From Nitriliruptorales bacterium (GTDB lineage: Bacteria; Actinomycetota; Nitriliruptoria; Euzebyales; JAHELV01), in NCBI GenBank assembly GCA_024644015.1, contig JAHELV010000006.1, positions 1-43,951 of the forward strand: 43,951 bases of DNA, read 5' to 3'. The notes beneath the pieces were generated by a model. That model had not been told where the DNA came from. It saw only the letters and a program-made list of their open reading frames with translations, and made no database searches. Each line of letters begins with the position of its first letter. Position 1 is the first letter of the stretch. Made by a program: the position numbers and the translations under genes. Positions 30,044 to 40,455 of the stretch are shown piece by piece.

Positions 30044-32470
30044 GTGCCGATCGCCCTCGTGGCACTGCACTTCGTCATCGCCGCCATCGCGCCGCTCGGC
30101 GCGCGATCGCTCGGACGCCGCATCTTCTACGTCTGCGCGGTCGCGCCGGCGGCGACAGCGATCTGGGCCGCCGCCGCGTCGCCCGGCATACTCGAGGGCC
30201 GGCCCGTCGACGCCAGCCTCGGCTGGCTACCTGCGATCGGCCTGGAGATCAGCCTCCGGGTCGACGCTTTCGCGCTGGTGATGATCGCGCTGGTGAGCGG
30301 CATCGGCACACTGATCTTCGTCTACAGCGTCTCCTATTTCGGGCATCACGCCGGCACCGACCGCGACCTGGGGCGGTTCGCATCGCGACTCACCGCGTTC
30401 GCGGGCGCGATGCTCGGTCTGGTGCTCGCCGACAACCTCCTGGTGCTGTATGTCTTCTGGGAGCTCACGTCGATAACCAGCTACCTGCTGATCGGCTACG
30501 AGGACGAGAAAGGCTCGGCGCGCGCTGCAGCGCTCCAGGCGCTCCTCATCACCGCGAGCGGCGGCCTGGTCATGCTCGCAGGCTTCGTGCTCATCGGTGA
30601 GGCCGCCGGCACCTACGAGATCTCCGCACTGCTCGCGAATCCTCCCGTCACCGGCCTGGCCGCAGTCGGTGCGCTGCTGACGCTGGCCGGTGCGTTCACC
30701 AAGTCGGCGCAGGTGCCGTTCCACATCTGGCTGCCAGGTGCGATGGCCGCGCCCACGCCGGTCAGCGCATACCTGCACTCAGCGACCATGGTGAAGGCCG
30801 GCATCTACCTGATCGCCCGCTTCGCGCCGGTCTTCGCCGTCGTCGCCGGATGGCGGCCGCTCGTGCTCGGCGTGGGTCTGGCAACCATGCTGTGGGGCGG
30901 GCTGCGGGCGCTGCGCCAGCACGACCTGAAGCTGCTGCTGGCGTACGGCACGGTGAGTCAGCTGGGCTTCATGATGACGTTGTTCGGGGCCGGGCTGGGT
31001 GAGGCGACGCACGCGGCGGTCGTCCTGCTGCTCGCCCACGCCATGTTCAAGGCGGCGCTGTTCATGGTCGCGGGCGTCGTGGACCATCAGACCCACACGC
31101 GCGACATCCGCCGCCTGTCGGGCGTCGGGCGTCGCATGCCGGCGCTCGCGGTCGTCGGCACGATCGCCGCGATGTCGATGGCCGGTCTGCCGCCGCTGTT
31201 CGGTTTCATCGCCAAGGAGGGGGCCTACGAGACCTACCTGCACGCCGACCTGGCGGCGCCGTGGCCGACCGTGATGCTCATCGGCCTGGTCGCGGGTTCC
31301 GTGCTGACCTTCGCCTACAGCTACCGGTTCGTGTGGGGCGCGTTCGCGGACAAGCCGATGGCGCGGCAGCGCAAGCAGGTCGGGGCCAGCTCGCCGGCGC
31401 CGACCTGGGCGTTCCTGGCCCCGCCGGCGCTGCTGGCGGCGTTGACCGTTGCGACGGGCATCGTGCCGGCGAGCGTCGACCACCTCGTCAACGCCGCCGC
31501 ACAGGCGCTGGCCGGGGTCGAGGAGATCCACCTGGCGCTGTGGCACGGGTTCACGCTGGCGCTGCTGCTCTCGATGGTCACCGTTGGGCTCGGTGTCGGC
31601 CTGGTCTGGGTGCGTGAGCCGTTCAGCGCGCTGCAGGAGCGCTGGGGCGGATGGCCCGGTAGCCAGGCCGCCTACGAGTGGTCGCTCAGAGCACTCAACG
31701 TCGTGTCGGACAGGGTGACCGGCGTCGTGCAGAGCGGTTCGCTCCCGGTCTACCTGGCGGTGATCCTGCTGACGGCGGTCCTGTTGCCCAGCTCGGCGCT
31801 GCTGGCGCTGCCGCGCGTGCCCGGCCCGTCCGCGCTCGCCGAGAACGGCGCCCAGTTGCTGGTCGCCGCGGGCATCATCGTCGCGGCCGTGTCGCTGATC
31901 TTCAGCCAACGACGGTTTATCTCGGTGTTTTTGATGGGGAGCGTCGGCTACGGAGTCGCGGTGCTGTTCGTCCTCCAGGGCGCTCCGGACCTGGCGCTGA
32001 CACAGTTCCTGATCGAGACGTTGTCGGTCGTCGTGTTCGTGCTCGTGCTGCGGTTCCTGCCGCCGCGCTTCAGCCGGCGGCCGTGGCGTCTGGGGCAGGC
32101 CATGCGGGTGCTCACGGCCGGCGCCGTCGGTGCCTTCGTGTTCTTCATGGCCCTGATCGCCGGCGGCTCGCGGCCCGACTCGGCCACCCCCGTTGCCGAG
32201 GAGTTCCTCGCGCGGTCGATCGAGGAGGCCGGTGGCCACAACGTCGTCAACGTGATTCTCGTGGACTTCCGCGGATACGACACGCTCGGCGAGATCACCG
32301 TGCTGGTCATCGCGGCGCTCGGCGTCGCGGCGCTGGTCGTCGCCTCTGCTCGCCGCGACGGTGTGGCGGACACCGGCGACCGGCCAGACGAGGACCGCGT
32401 CGACGGGACCGGCCCCGCAGACGCCCGGCAGGAGCTGGGCGCGCAGGTCGGTGCGGAGGTTGAGCACTGA
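30044..32470 (+). CDS. mrpA: Na+/H+ antiporter subunit MrpA
   Basis: 808 aa. NuoL-like proton-channel subunit with ELTSITSYLLIGY, KSAQVPFHIWLPGAMAAPTPVSAYLH and AHAMFKAALFM, plus a C-terminal MbhE/DUF4040-like extension (about 600-808), as in full-length MrpA. It is the largest subunit of the hetero-oligomeric Mrp complex for Na+(or K+)/H+ exchange. GTG 30044 is preferred because AAGGGG lies 6 nt upstream and the N-terminus matches the family; GTG 30023 is an in-frame alternative. First gene of mrpABCDEFG. Confidence 0.92.
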   Translation: MPIALVALHFVIAAIAPLGARSLGRRIFYVCAVAPAATAIWAAAASPGILEGRPVDASLGWLPAIGLEISLRVDAFALVMIALVSGIGTLIFVYSVSYFGHHAGTDRDLGRFASRLTAFAGAMLGLVLADNLLVLYVFWELTSITSYLLIGYEDEKGSARAAALQALLITASGGLVMLAGFVLIGEAAGTYEISALLANPPVTGLAAVGALLTLAGAFTKSAQVPFHIWLPGAMAAPTPVSAYLHSATMVKAGIYLIARFAPVFAVVAGWRPLVLGVGLATMLWGGLRALRQHDLKLLLAYGTVSQLGFMMTLFGAGLGEATHAAVVLLLAHAMFKAALFMVAGVVDHQTHTRDIRRLSGVGRRMPALAVVGTIAAMSMAGLPPLFGFIAKEGAYETYLHADLAAPWPTVMLIGLVAGSVLTFAYSYRFVWGAFADKPMARQRKQVGASSPAPTWAFLAPPALLAALTVATGIVPASVDHLVNAAAQALAGVEEIHLALWHGFTLALLLSMVTVGLGVGLVWVREPFSALQERWGGWPGSQAAYEWSLRALNVVSDRVTGVVQSGSLPVYLAVILLTAVLLPSSALLALPRVPGPSALAENGAQLLVAAGIIVAAVSLIFSQRRFISVFLMGSVGYGVAVLFVLQGAPDLALTQFLIETLSVVVFVLVLRFLPPRFSRRPWRLGQAMRVLTAGAVGAFVFFMALIAGGSRPDSATPVAEEFLARSIEEAGGHNVVNVILVDFRGYDTLGEITVLVIAALGVAALVVASARRDGVADTGDRPDEDRVDGTGPADARQELGAQVGAEVEH

Positions 32471-32973
32471 TGCGGTCGTCGCTGATCCTCGACACCGTCA
32501 CCCGGGGTGCGTTCCCACTCGTGCTGGTCTTCTCGCTGTACCTGCTGTTCGTCGGGCACAACGCCCCGGGCGGTGGCTTCGTCGGCGGGCTGACCGCCGG
32601 TGCCGCCTTCGTCCTGCTGTATGCCGGCGGCGGCATCCAGCGGGTCCACGAGGTCGTTCCCATGCGCTACGAGAACGTGCTCGGCGCCGGACTTCTGCTT
32701 GCGGGCGTCACCGGGTTGGGCTCGCTGGTGTTGGGCGAACCGTTCCTGTCCAGCGCGATCGTGAAGTGGCACCCCCCGCTGCTGGGGGAGATCAAGCTCG
32801 TCACGGTCCTGTTCTTCGACATCGGCGTGTACGTCATCGTCGTCGGCATGGTGATCGCGCTGCTGACAGTGCTGGGAGCGTACGGCGACGACCCCGATCG
32901 GATGCCGTCGATGGTTGATCGGCCTGCCACGACCCGGCGCGATCGTCGAGGCATTCGGAGGACGCGCCAATGA
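32470..32973 (+). CDS. mrpB: Na+/H+ antiporter subunit MrpB
   Basis: 167 aa, four membrane helices. FSLYLLFVGHNAPGGGFVGG is the MnhB/MrpB signature. ATG overlaps the mrpA stop (TGATG). The Arg-rich C-terminus (RRDRRGIRRTRQ) is cytoplasmic. Confidence 0.92.
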   Translation: MRSSLILDTVTRGAFPLVLVFSLYLLFVGHNAPGGGFVGGLTAGAAFVLLYAGGGIQRVHEVVPMRYENVLGAGLLLAGVTGLGSLVLGEPFLSSAIVKWHPPLLGEIKLVTVLFFDIGVYVIVVGMVIALLTVLGAYGDDPDRMPSMVDRPATTRRDRRGIRRTRQ

Positions 32974-33373
32974 CGCTCGCCCTGGCTGCAGTGGTCGCAG
33001 TGCTCTTCGCGGTCGGTACCTACCTGCTGCTGCAGCGCACGCTGACTCGGGTCGTGTTGGGCCTCGCGATCATGGGTCACGGCGCCAATCTGCTGTTGCA
33101 GCTGGCCGGCGGGCGCGCCGGCCAGCCTCCGGTGGTCGAGGAGGGCGGAGGTACCGCGATCGTCGGCAGTGCCGGCGGCGCCGGGTTCGTCGACCCGCTG
33201 CCTCAGGCACTTGCCCTCACGGCGATCGTGATCTCGTTCGGAATGACGGCCTATCTGCTGGCCATGGCCTACCGCAGCTGGGTGATGCATCGCTCCGACG
33301 AGGTCGAGGACGACGTCGAGGACCGCAGGATCGCGCGCAAGGCGACGACCGCGGATGCAGCGGGAGATGGCCG

Positions 33374-33377
<4 letters not shown>
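32970..33377 (+). CDS. mrpC: Na+/H+ antiporter subunit MrpC
   Basis: 135 aa, NuoK-like with three helices: GTYLLLQRTLTRVVLGLAI, GHGANLLLQ and DPLPQALALTAIVISFG are standard. ATGA overlaps the mrpB stop. A charged tail of about 30 residues follows. Confidence 0.92.
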
Positions 33378-34881
<1,504 letters not shown>

Positions 34882-34885
<4 letters not shown>

Positions 34886-35511
34886 CTGCGAACGACCGCG
34901 ACGAATCGACGGGACGGCGATGGCCGGCCCTCATCGCACTGGTCATCGTGTGGATCGCGTTGTGGGGACAGCTGTCCATCGCGAACATCCTGGGTGGGAC
35001 GATTGTGGCCGTCGCGGTGCTCGCGCTGGCCGGCCGGATCCAGCCCCGCAGGATGCGCCACTTCGACGTCGTGCCGGCGCTGCAGTACCTGCGGACGTTC
35101 ACCGTGCAGCTGCTCATCGCCAACTGGGAGGTCGCCAAGGCGGTGGTGCGTCCCGCAAGGATCAGACCGGGGATCCTGGCGATGCCGCTCTACCACGCGT
35201 CGGACGCGGTGGTCACGCTCGTCGCCAACAGCATCACTCTGACGCCGGGCACCCTGACGTTGGAGACCGAACGTCGCGGCGACGTCGCGATCCTGTACGT
35301 ACACGCTCTGGACCTGTCGGACTTGGACGGTGTCCGCGAGGACGTGGCGGCCCTCGAGAAGCTCGCCGTCGACGCATTCGCAGGACCGGACGCGCAGATC
35401 GTGCAGGCGCGCACCCTCGCCGAGCTCGAGGACGCCGAGCAGCCGTCTGGCGACGGGCAGACAGATGCCGGCGAGCCGCCCGCCCCGGACGACGTGGAGG
35501 ATCGGCCATGA
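34882..35511 (+). CDS. mrpE: Na+/H+ antiporter subunit MrpE
   Basis: 209 aa. Two N-terminal helices, then the MrpE core: LIANWEVAKAVVRP, LVANSITLTPGTLTLE and LYVHALD. A disordered acidic tail of about 40 residues follows. ATGA overlap with mrpD. Confidence 0.9.
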
Positions 35512-35771
35512 CCATCGTGCTCACCGTGTGCATCGGCATCCTGCTCGTCGCGGGCGCACTGGCACTGGCCCGCCTGCTCCGTCCCGGGACGAGCGTCGCC
35601 GACCGCGTCGTCGCGCTCGACCTCCTGTTGCTGCTCGTCGTGATGGGCATCGCCGTGTTCTCGATCGGACGGGACACGGGGTTGTTCCTCGACGTCCTCA
35701 TCGTGGTCTCGCTCCTGGGATTCGTGGGCACGACAACGGTCGCCCGCTTCATCGAGCGGCGGGGGGTCTGA
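35508..35771 (+). CDS. mrpF: Na+/H+ antiporter subunit MrpF
   Basis: 87 aa, three helices. RLLRPGTSVADRVVALDLL is the family signature. ATG 35508 overlaps the mrpE stop. Confidence 0.9.
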   Translation: MTIVLTVCIGILLVAGALALARLLRPGTSVADRVVALDLLLLLVVMGIAVFSIGRDTGLFLDVLIVVSLLGFVGTTTVARFIERRGV

Positions 35772-35772
35772 A

Positions 35773-36144
35773 GTGCCGGCGGTCCTGGCGGGTCTGCTGC
35801 AGGTCCTGGTTGCCGTAATGCTGCTACTCGGCTGCCTGCTGGGGCTGCTGGCCGCCGTCGGGCTGCACCGCTTTCCCGACCTGTTCTGCCGGATGCACGC
35901 CGCGACCAAGCCCGCGACCCTGGGCCTGCTGCTCGTCGCGCTGGCCGTCGGTCTCACGGTGACCACGAGCGGCGCGATCATCAAGCTGTTGCTGGTGGTG
36001 GTGCTCCAGTTCCTGACCGCGCCCGTGTCCGCCCACATGGTCGGTCGTGCGGCGTACCGGTCGGGCATCCCGCTGAGCGACACGACAGTCATGGATGAGC
36101 TGGGGCGCGACCAGGCGCTACGGAACCGCTACGGCGCGACCTGA
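35773..36144 (+). CDS. mrpG: Na+/H+ antiporter subunit MrpG
   Basis: 123 aa, three helices. GLHRFPDLFCRMHAATKPATLG is the MnhG/MrpG hallmark region. GTG 35773 lies 1 nt after the mrpF stop. Last of the seven Mrp genes; a pseudokinase gene follows after only 30 nt on the same strand. Confidence 0.9.
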   Translation: MPAVLAGLLQVLVAVMLLLGCLLGLLAAVGLHRFPDLFCRMHAATKPATLGLLLVALAVGLTVTTSGAIIKLLLVVVLQFLTAPVSAHMVGRAAYRSGIPLSDTTVMDELGRDQALRNRYGAT

Positions 36145-36174
36145 TGACCGTGGCCTCGTGCGCCTACCGCCCGT

Positions 36175-37590
36175 ATGCTGGCTGTTCAGGTGATGACTGC
36201 GCTGACCAACGGTGGTTACGCCACCGAAGACGTGGATGGAGATCTCACAGGCACGACTTTCGCCGGCCGTGAGGTCGGTTCTGTCATCGGTCAAGATCTG
36301 GTCAGCACCGTCTACCTGGCGGCACAGCCCGACGACGATCGCACCGTGGCCCTGCGGGTCGTCGCTGCTGATCTCTGTGACAGCGAGGGTGAGGACCGTC
36401 TGCTGTACGACCAGTTCCACCGGCACGCCAGCGCAGCGCTCAAGCTCGAGCATCCGAACGCACCGACCGTCGAGGAGGTCGGTGAGCACCAGGGTCGTGG
36501 CTACGTGGTGTCGTCCGCCGTCGACACCATGCCGTTCGGTGCCTACATAGACCAGTACGGCCCGCTCGGCGTGGCCGCGGCCCTGCCGCTGTTCGAGCAG
36601 ATCGCGGACGTGCTCGACGCCGGCCAGCGCGCCGGAGTCACCCATGGCGCGGTGAATCCGTTGACGTTGCGCGTCGCCGCACCGCCGCGCGACGACGGCA
36701 TCCCGACCGTCTATCTCACAGGTCATGGGCTGGGGCCGCTCCTCGGGCTGCGGCTGCGACGCGACCGCAGGCACCTCGAAGTCGTGGACGACCTGCGTTA
36801 CGTGGCCCCCGAGCAGCTGCGCGAACAGACGTCGACCGGACGTACCGATCAGTACGCCATGGCGTGCGCGCTCGTGCACGCGGTCACCGGGTCGCCGCCG
36901 TTCGTGCGGGACTCGGTTGGTGGTCTGTTCGGCGCGCATCTGTTCGTGGCCCCCGGCTATGATCCGCAGCTGCCGTCGAGCAGCGCGGTCATCAAGGGCA
37001 TGTCCAAGCAGCAAGGTGACCGCTACGCCACGTGCGGTCAGCTGATCGCCGACATCCAACGCGCCGAGCGCAGCGCCGTCAACAGGCGCAACGCCGCAAA
37101 GCGGCGACGTGTCGGGGCCGCACAACGGTCGTCTCGCGCGGCCCAGCCGACCCAGACAGATGCCGCCGCGCCCGATGACGGCGACACCAGCGACGTCGCC
37201 GTGCTCGACGACGATCGTGCGTCGACGTCCGACGCGCCCGGTGTGGTCACTGCTGCGAGCACAGGAATCAGCGGCGACGAACTGTCCGATCGTGAAGTCG
37301 ACACGACTTCGGGCTCGCCGACTGGCGCCGATGCAGATGACAAGTCTTCGACGGCTGTGCAGCACGGTGCCGACTTGACGTACGCTCTGGAGGCGCAGGG
37401 GTTGGCCGAAGGCTCCGAGACGTTCGGGCCCGAGGACGATACCGACGAGGTGTCGCCGCTCTCAGAGGTGCTGAGCCGACGACGCCAGGGTCCGCAACGG
37501 GCGGTGTGGCTATCACGAGGAGCACTGGTGGCACTGGTGACCATCGCGTTGGTCGCTGCGGCGGCCGTGCTGTGGCTGATCGGATCGTGA
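36175..37590 (+). CDS. Membrane-anchored Ser/Thr pseudokinase 1
   Basis: 471 aa. Residues about 30-310 follow a Hanks-type kinase: HPNAPTVEEVGEH, YVAPEQLR, DQYAMACALVHAVTGSPPF and RYATCGQLI. The catalytic set is lost: the Gly-rich loop reads GQDLVSTVY, the VAIK lysine is Arg61, HRDxKxxN reads H157-GAVNPLT and DFG reads GHG (183-185). An acidic, probably disordered linker (about 325-440) leads to one C-terminal membrane helix (about 448-469). It is a paralogue of the protein at 39253 on the other side of radA. The partner is unknown. The start could also be ATG 36193. Likely co-transcribed with mrpG. Confidence 0.85.
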   Translation: MLAVQVMTALTNGGYATEDVDGDLTGTTFAGREVGSVIGQDLVSTVYLAAQPDDDRTVALRVVAADLCDSEGEDRLLYDQFHRHASAALKLEHPNAPTVEEVGEHQGRGYVVSSAVDTMPFGAYIDQYGPLGVAAALPLFEQIADVLDAGQRAGVTHGAVNPLTLRVAAPPRDDGIPTVYLTGHGLGPLLGLRLRRDRRHLEVVDDLRYVAPEQLREQTSTGRTDQYAMACALVHAVTGSPPFVRDSVGGLFGAHLFVAPGYDPQLPSSSAVIKGMSKQQGDRYATCGQLIADIQRAERSAVNRRNAAKRRRVGAAQRSSRAAQPTQTDAAAPDDGDTSDVAVLDDDRASTSDAPGVVTAASTGISGDELSDREVDTTSGSPTGADADDKSSTAVQHGADLTYALEAQGLAEGSETFGPEDDTDEVSPLSEVLSRRRQGPQRAVWLSRGALVALVTIALVAAAAVLWLIGS

Positions 37591-37654
37591 CCGGCTGATC
37601 CGATCGCAGCGCACGGACAGGGACGCGGGCGACCGCAGACGTGATGGAGGGGCG

Positions 37655-39256
37655 GTGGCAAGAGCTCGAACAGCGGCGCGTTGCGCATCGTGTGGCCACG
37701 AGGAACCGCGCTGGCTTGGGCGGTGCCCCGAATGTGGGCAGTGGGGTTCGATGGCCGAGGAGACGGTGATGGCACCGACTCGTCGGCCGGTTGTGACCAC
37801 GCCTGCAGCGCCGGTTCCCATCGCCGACATCGGGTTCGACGACCTTTCGCGCCAGCCGGTTGGGATCGGCGAGCTCGACCGGGTGCTGGGCGGAGGTTTC
37901 GTCACCGGCTCGGTTACGCTGGTCGGTGGAGAACCGGGTGCGGGCAAATCGACTCTGCTGCTGCAGGCGGCCGACGCGCTCGCGGATGTGGCAGGCACCG
38001 TGGTCTACTGCTCGGCCGAAGAGTCGCCGGAGCAGATCCGAGGGCGGGCTGGCCGGCTGGGCACGTTGCATCCCCGGTTGCAGCTGGCGTGCCACACCGA
38101 TGTCACCGCGATCGTGAGCATCCTGGACGATCACCGGCCGGCGGCCTGTGTCGTGGACTCGATCCAGACGGTCGAGCACCCGGACGTCGCGGGCGTGGCC
38201 GGCGGCGTCGCCCAGGTCCGCGAGTGCGCGTCCGTGCTCGCGAGAACGGCCAAGCGCCTCGGCATCACCGTCGTCCTCGTCGGACACGTCACCAAGGACG
38301 GGCAGCTGGCTGGACCGAGGACACTGGAACACCTGGTCGACACCGTGGTCGAGTTCGATGGCGACCGGCATCATGCCCTGCGCCTGCTGCGTGCGGTCAA
38401 GAACCGCTTCGGACCGGTCGGTGAGGTCGGGTGCTTCGAGATGACCGCCGACGGCCTGCGGTCTGTCGGTGACGCGGGCCGGTTGTTCGTCGGAGAGGCC
38501 GCACCCGATAGCACCGGAGTGGCCACGACGCTGGTCCTCGAGGGCCGTCGGCCACTGGCATGCGAGGTCCAGGCACTCGTGGCGCCGACGACGCTCGCCA
38601 ACCCCCGCCGGATCACCAGCGGGCTCGACGGTGCCCGATTGGCCGTGCTGACGGCGGTGCTGCAGCAGCGGGTTGGCATTGGCCTGCTCGACCGCGACAT
38701 CTACGCCGCGTCGGTGGGTGGGCTGCGGATCACCGAGCCGGCAGCCGATCTCGCACTGGCACTCGCGGTCGCGTCCGGCGCAATCGATCGGCCGCTGCCG
38801 CTGGGCGTCGTCGCCCTCGGCGAGGTCGGCCTCGCCGGAGAGATCCGTCAGGTGGCGCGCATGAGTGACCGCCTCGCGGAAGCCAGTCGACTCGGTTTCG
38901 GCTCGGCGCTCGTTCCCGCCGCCTACGACGGCGCCGACGGCGGCATGAGCCTGTATCGGGTGCGTGACCTGCACGAAGCGTTGCGAGCGGCCGGGCTGCA
39001 CAGCTCGGGGCGCCGCGACGCGACGGCCGATCGTCCGGTCGACGCGGCCCGGATGGGTGCCGCAGCGGAACCAGGCTCCGCGGAGGCCCGGATGGGTGCC
39101 GCAGCGGAACCAGGCTCTCGGGCGCGGGTGAGCGTCAGCGAGCCGGAGGGCGGGCATCGGCCGGAGGCCCGGATGGGTGCCGCAGCGGAACCAGGCTCCG
39201 CGGAGGCCCGGATGGGTGCCGCAGCGGAACCAGGCTCCGCGGAGGCCCGGAAGTGA
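37655..39256 (+). CDS. radA: DNA repair protein RadA with repeat-encoded C-terminal extension
   Basis: 533 aa against the usual about 455-460. RecA-like ATPase for branch migration in recombination. Zinc finger C10-x2-C13...C24-x2-C27, Walker A GEPGAGKST, the RadA-specific KNRFG, and a Lon-like C-terminal domain (VGGLRITEPAADLALALA, GEVGLAGEIR) are present. The last about 70 residues come from four in-frame copies of a 39-nt repeat encoding ARMGAAAEPGSAE; nothing like this is expected in RadA. GTG 37655 follows GGAGGGG. The gene lies between two pseudokinase genes and overlaps the second by 4 nt. Confidence 0.93.
   Translation: MARARTAARCASCGHEEPRWLGRCPECGQWGSMAEETVMAPTRRPVVTTPAAPVPIADIGFDDLSRQPVGIGELDRVLGGGFVTGSVTLVGGEPGAGKSTLLLQAADALADVAGTVVYCSAEESPEQIRGRAGRLGTLHPRLQLACHTDVTAIVSILDDHRPAACVVDSIQTVEHPDVAGVAGGVAQVRECASVLARTAKRLGITVVLVGHVTKDGQLAGPRTLEHLVDTVVEFDGDRHHALRLLRAVKNRFGPVGEVGCFEMTADGLRSVGDAGRLFVGEAAPDSTGVATTLVLEGRRPLACEVQALVAPTTLANPRRITSGLDGARLAVLTAVLQQRVGIGLLDRDIYAASVGGLRITEPAADLALALAVASGAIDRPLPLGVVALGEVGLAGEIRQVARMSDRLAEASRLGFGSALVPAAYDGADGGMSLYRVRDLHEALRAAGLHSSGRRDATADRPVDAARMGAAAEPGSAEARMGAAAEPGSRARVSVSEPEGGHRPEARMGAAAEPGSAEARMGAAAEPGSAEARK
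39046..39251 (+). repeat. 39-nt repeats inside the radA 3' end
   Basis: Copies start at 39046, 39085 (3' end altered), 39166 and 39205, with a partial fifth from 39244. Two tandem pairs are separated by 47 bp of unrelated sequence. Period 39 is 13 codons, so radA stays open. Each unit contains the near-palindrome GGTGCCGCAGCGGAACC, the perfect palindrome CTCCGCGGAG and the pattern GGAGG-5 nt-ATG in the radA frame. The last GGAGG (39241-39245) is the ribosome binding site of the following pseudokinase. Confidence 0.9.
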
Positions 39257-40455
39257 GTGCCGTGCCCAAGGAGCCGTCGGCGTTCGGCGGGTATGCCCTC
39301 CACGAGATCGTCGCGTCGGACCTGGTCAGCTCGACGTGCCGCGCGACCCCGGTGCTCGGTGGCGCCGGTCCACGGCGCGAGGATGTGGCGCTGCGGGTGG
39401 TGCACCAGCGACTGACCGGGCACCGTGGGGCCGTCGACGGCTTCCTGCACGTCAACAGGCGCGTCGCAACCGTCGACCATCCGCACGTGCTGCGGGTCGT
39501 CGACACCGGAACCGACAGCGGTGTGCCGTACACCGCTTCGGTCTGGCGCGACGGCGTGCCGCTGTCACAGGTGCTCCTCGAGTCCGCGCCGCTGGACGTC
39601 CGTGAGGTCCTCCGCCTCGGCGGCCATCTGGCCGAGGCACTCGACACCGTCCACAGCCACGGCATCGTGCACGGTACCGTTGGTTTGCCGACCGTCTGGA
39701 TCAAGCGCCGCCCCGGCAGCCGTGTCCCGCCGAGCGCGGCCCTCACCGCATTCGGAAGCAGCCACCTGCTCGCTCCGATTCTCGACAGCCTCGGCGACGC
39801 CGAGGCCTCGGTCGATCTGCTGTTCGTGGCTCCCGAGCAGTTGCGTGGGGAGCCGGCGGAACCCCCCGCCGACCAGTACGCGTTGGCCTGTGCGCTGTTC
39901 ACGGCGCTGACCGGCACGACGCCTTTCCGGGGCGAGACGAACAACGACCTGTTCGGTGCGCACCTGTTCGGCGAGCCACCGCGCGCCAGCGTCGTCCGGG
40001 AGGATCTGGGTCCAGGTTGGGATGACCTGTTCATGCGGGCGTTTTCCAAGGACCCCTCGCAGCGGTTCGACAACTGCCGGAAGCTGCTGCTCGCCGCAGG
40101 GCGCTGTTCGCCAGTCGGCGGTGGGCGTGCGGTGCCGCCGCGACCGGCCAGCGCACAGGCCGCGGCCAAAGTCGCTGTGACCGCGGCGGCGCCGTCCGAC
40201 GAACCCACGGTTCCGGCTCGTGGACGCCGGCTGTTGCGCATCGTGCTCGTCGTGGCGTTGTTGCTGGCACTGCTGTTCGTGGGCGTGCAGGTCGGCATGA
40301 ACGTGATGGTTGCGAGCGGGCTGATCGTGGTCGGAAGGTCGGCTGTGGGCTTCGATGGGGGCGATCGTCATTCGCGGCGTCGACCGCCGGCTAGTTCCCC
40401 CGACGCTCGGCGATCGCCTCGGCGACGCCGAGATCGTCGGCGAAGGTCACCTTGA
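39253..40455 (+). CDS. Membrane-anchored Ser/Thr pseudokinase 2
   Basis: 400 aa. Kinase-like fold (about 12-290): VDHPHVLRVVDTG, FVAPEQLRG, DQYALACALFTALTGTTPF, QRFDNCRKLL. Catalytic residues are lost at the same places as in pseudokinase 1: the Gly loop is ASDLVSSTC, VAIK Lys is Arg48, HRD is H140-GT, and DFG is A166-FG. A linker leads to one membrane helix (about 322-345) and a short Arg-rich outer tail. GTG 39253 has GGAGG 7 nt upstream inside the repeat, and overlaps the radA stop. The final 65 bp run over the convergent cytidylyltransferase gene. Confidence 0.83.
   Translation: MSAVPKEPSAFGGYALHEIVASDLVSSTCRATPVLGGAGPRREDVALRVVHQRLTGHRGAVDGFLHVNRRVATVDHPHVLRVVDTGTDSGVPYTASVWRDGVPLSQVLLESAPLDVREVLRLGGHLAEALDTVHSHGIVHGTVGLPTVWIKRRPGSRVPPSAALTAFGSSHLLAPILDSLGDAEASVDLLFVAPEQLRGEPAEPPADQYALACALFTALTGTTPFRGETNNDLFGAHLFGEPPRASVVREDLGPGWDDLFMRAFSKDPSQRFDNCRKLLLAAGRCSPVGGGRAVPPRPASAQAAAKVAVTAAAPSDEPTVPARGRRLLRIVLVVALLLALLFVGVQVGMNVMVASGLIVVGRSAVGFDGGDRHSRRRPPASSPDARRSPRRRRDRRRRSP

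Noticed and set aside
36175-37590. Active Ser/Thr kinase (PknB type)
   Set aside because: The ATP-binding Lys, catalytic Asp and DFG Asp are all substituted, and no nearby residues clearly replace them.
37268-39157. Long minus-strand reading frame opposite radA
   Set aside because: It is antisense to a certain gene, and its AWFRCGTHPG repeats are the reverse reading of the 39-nt units.
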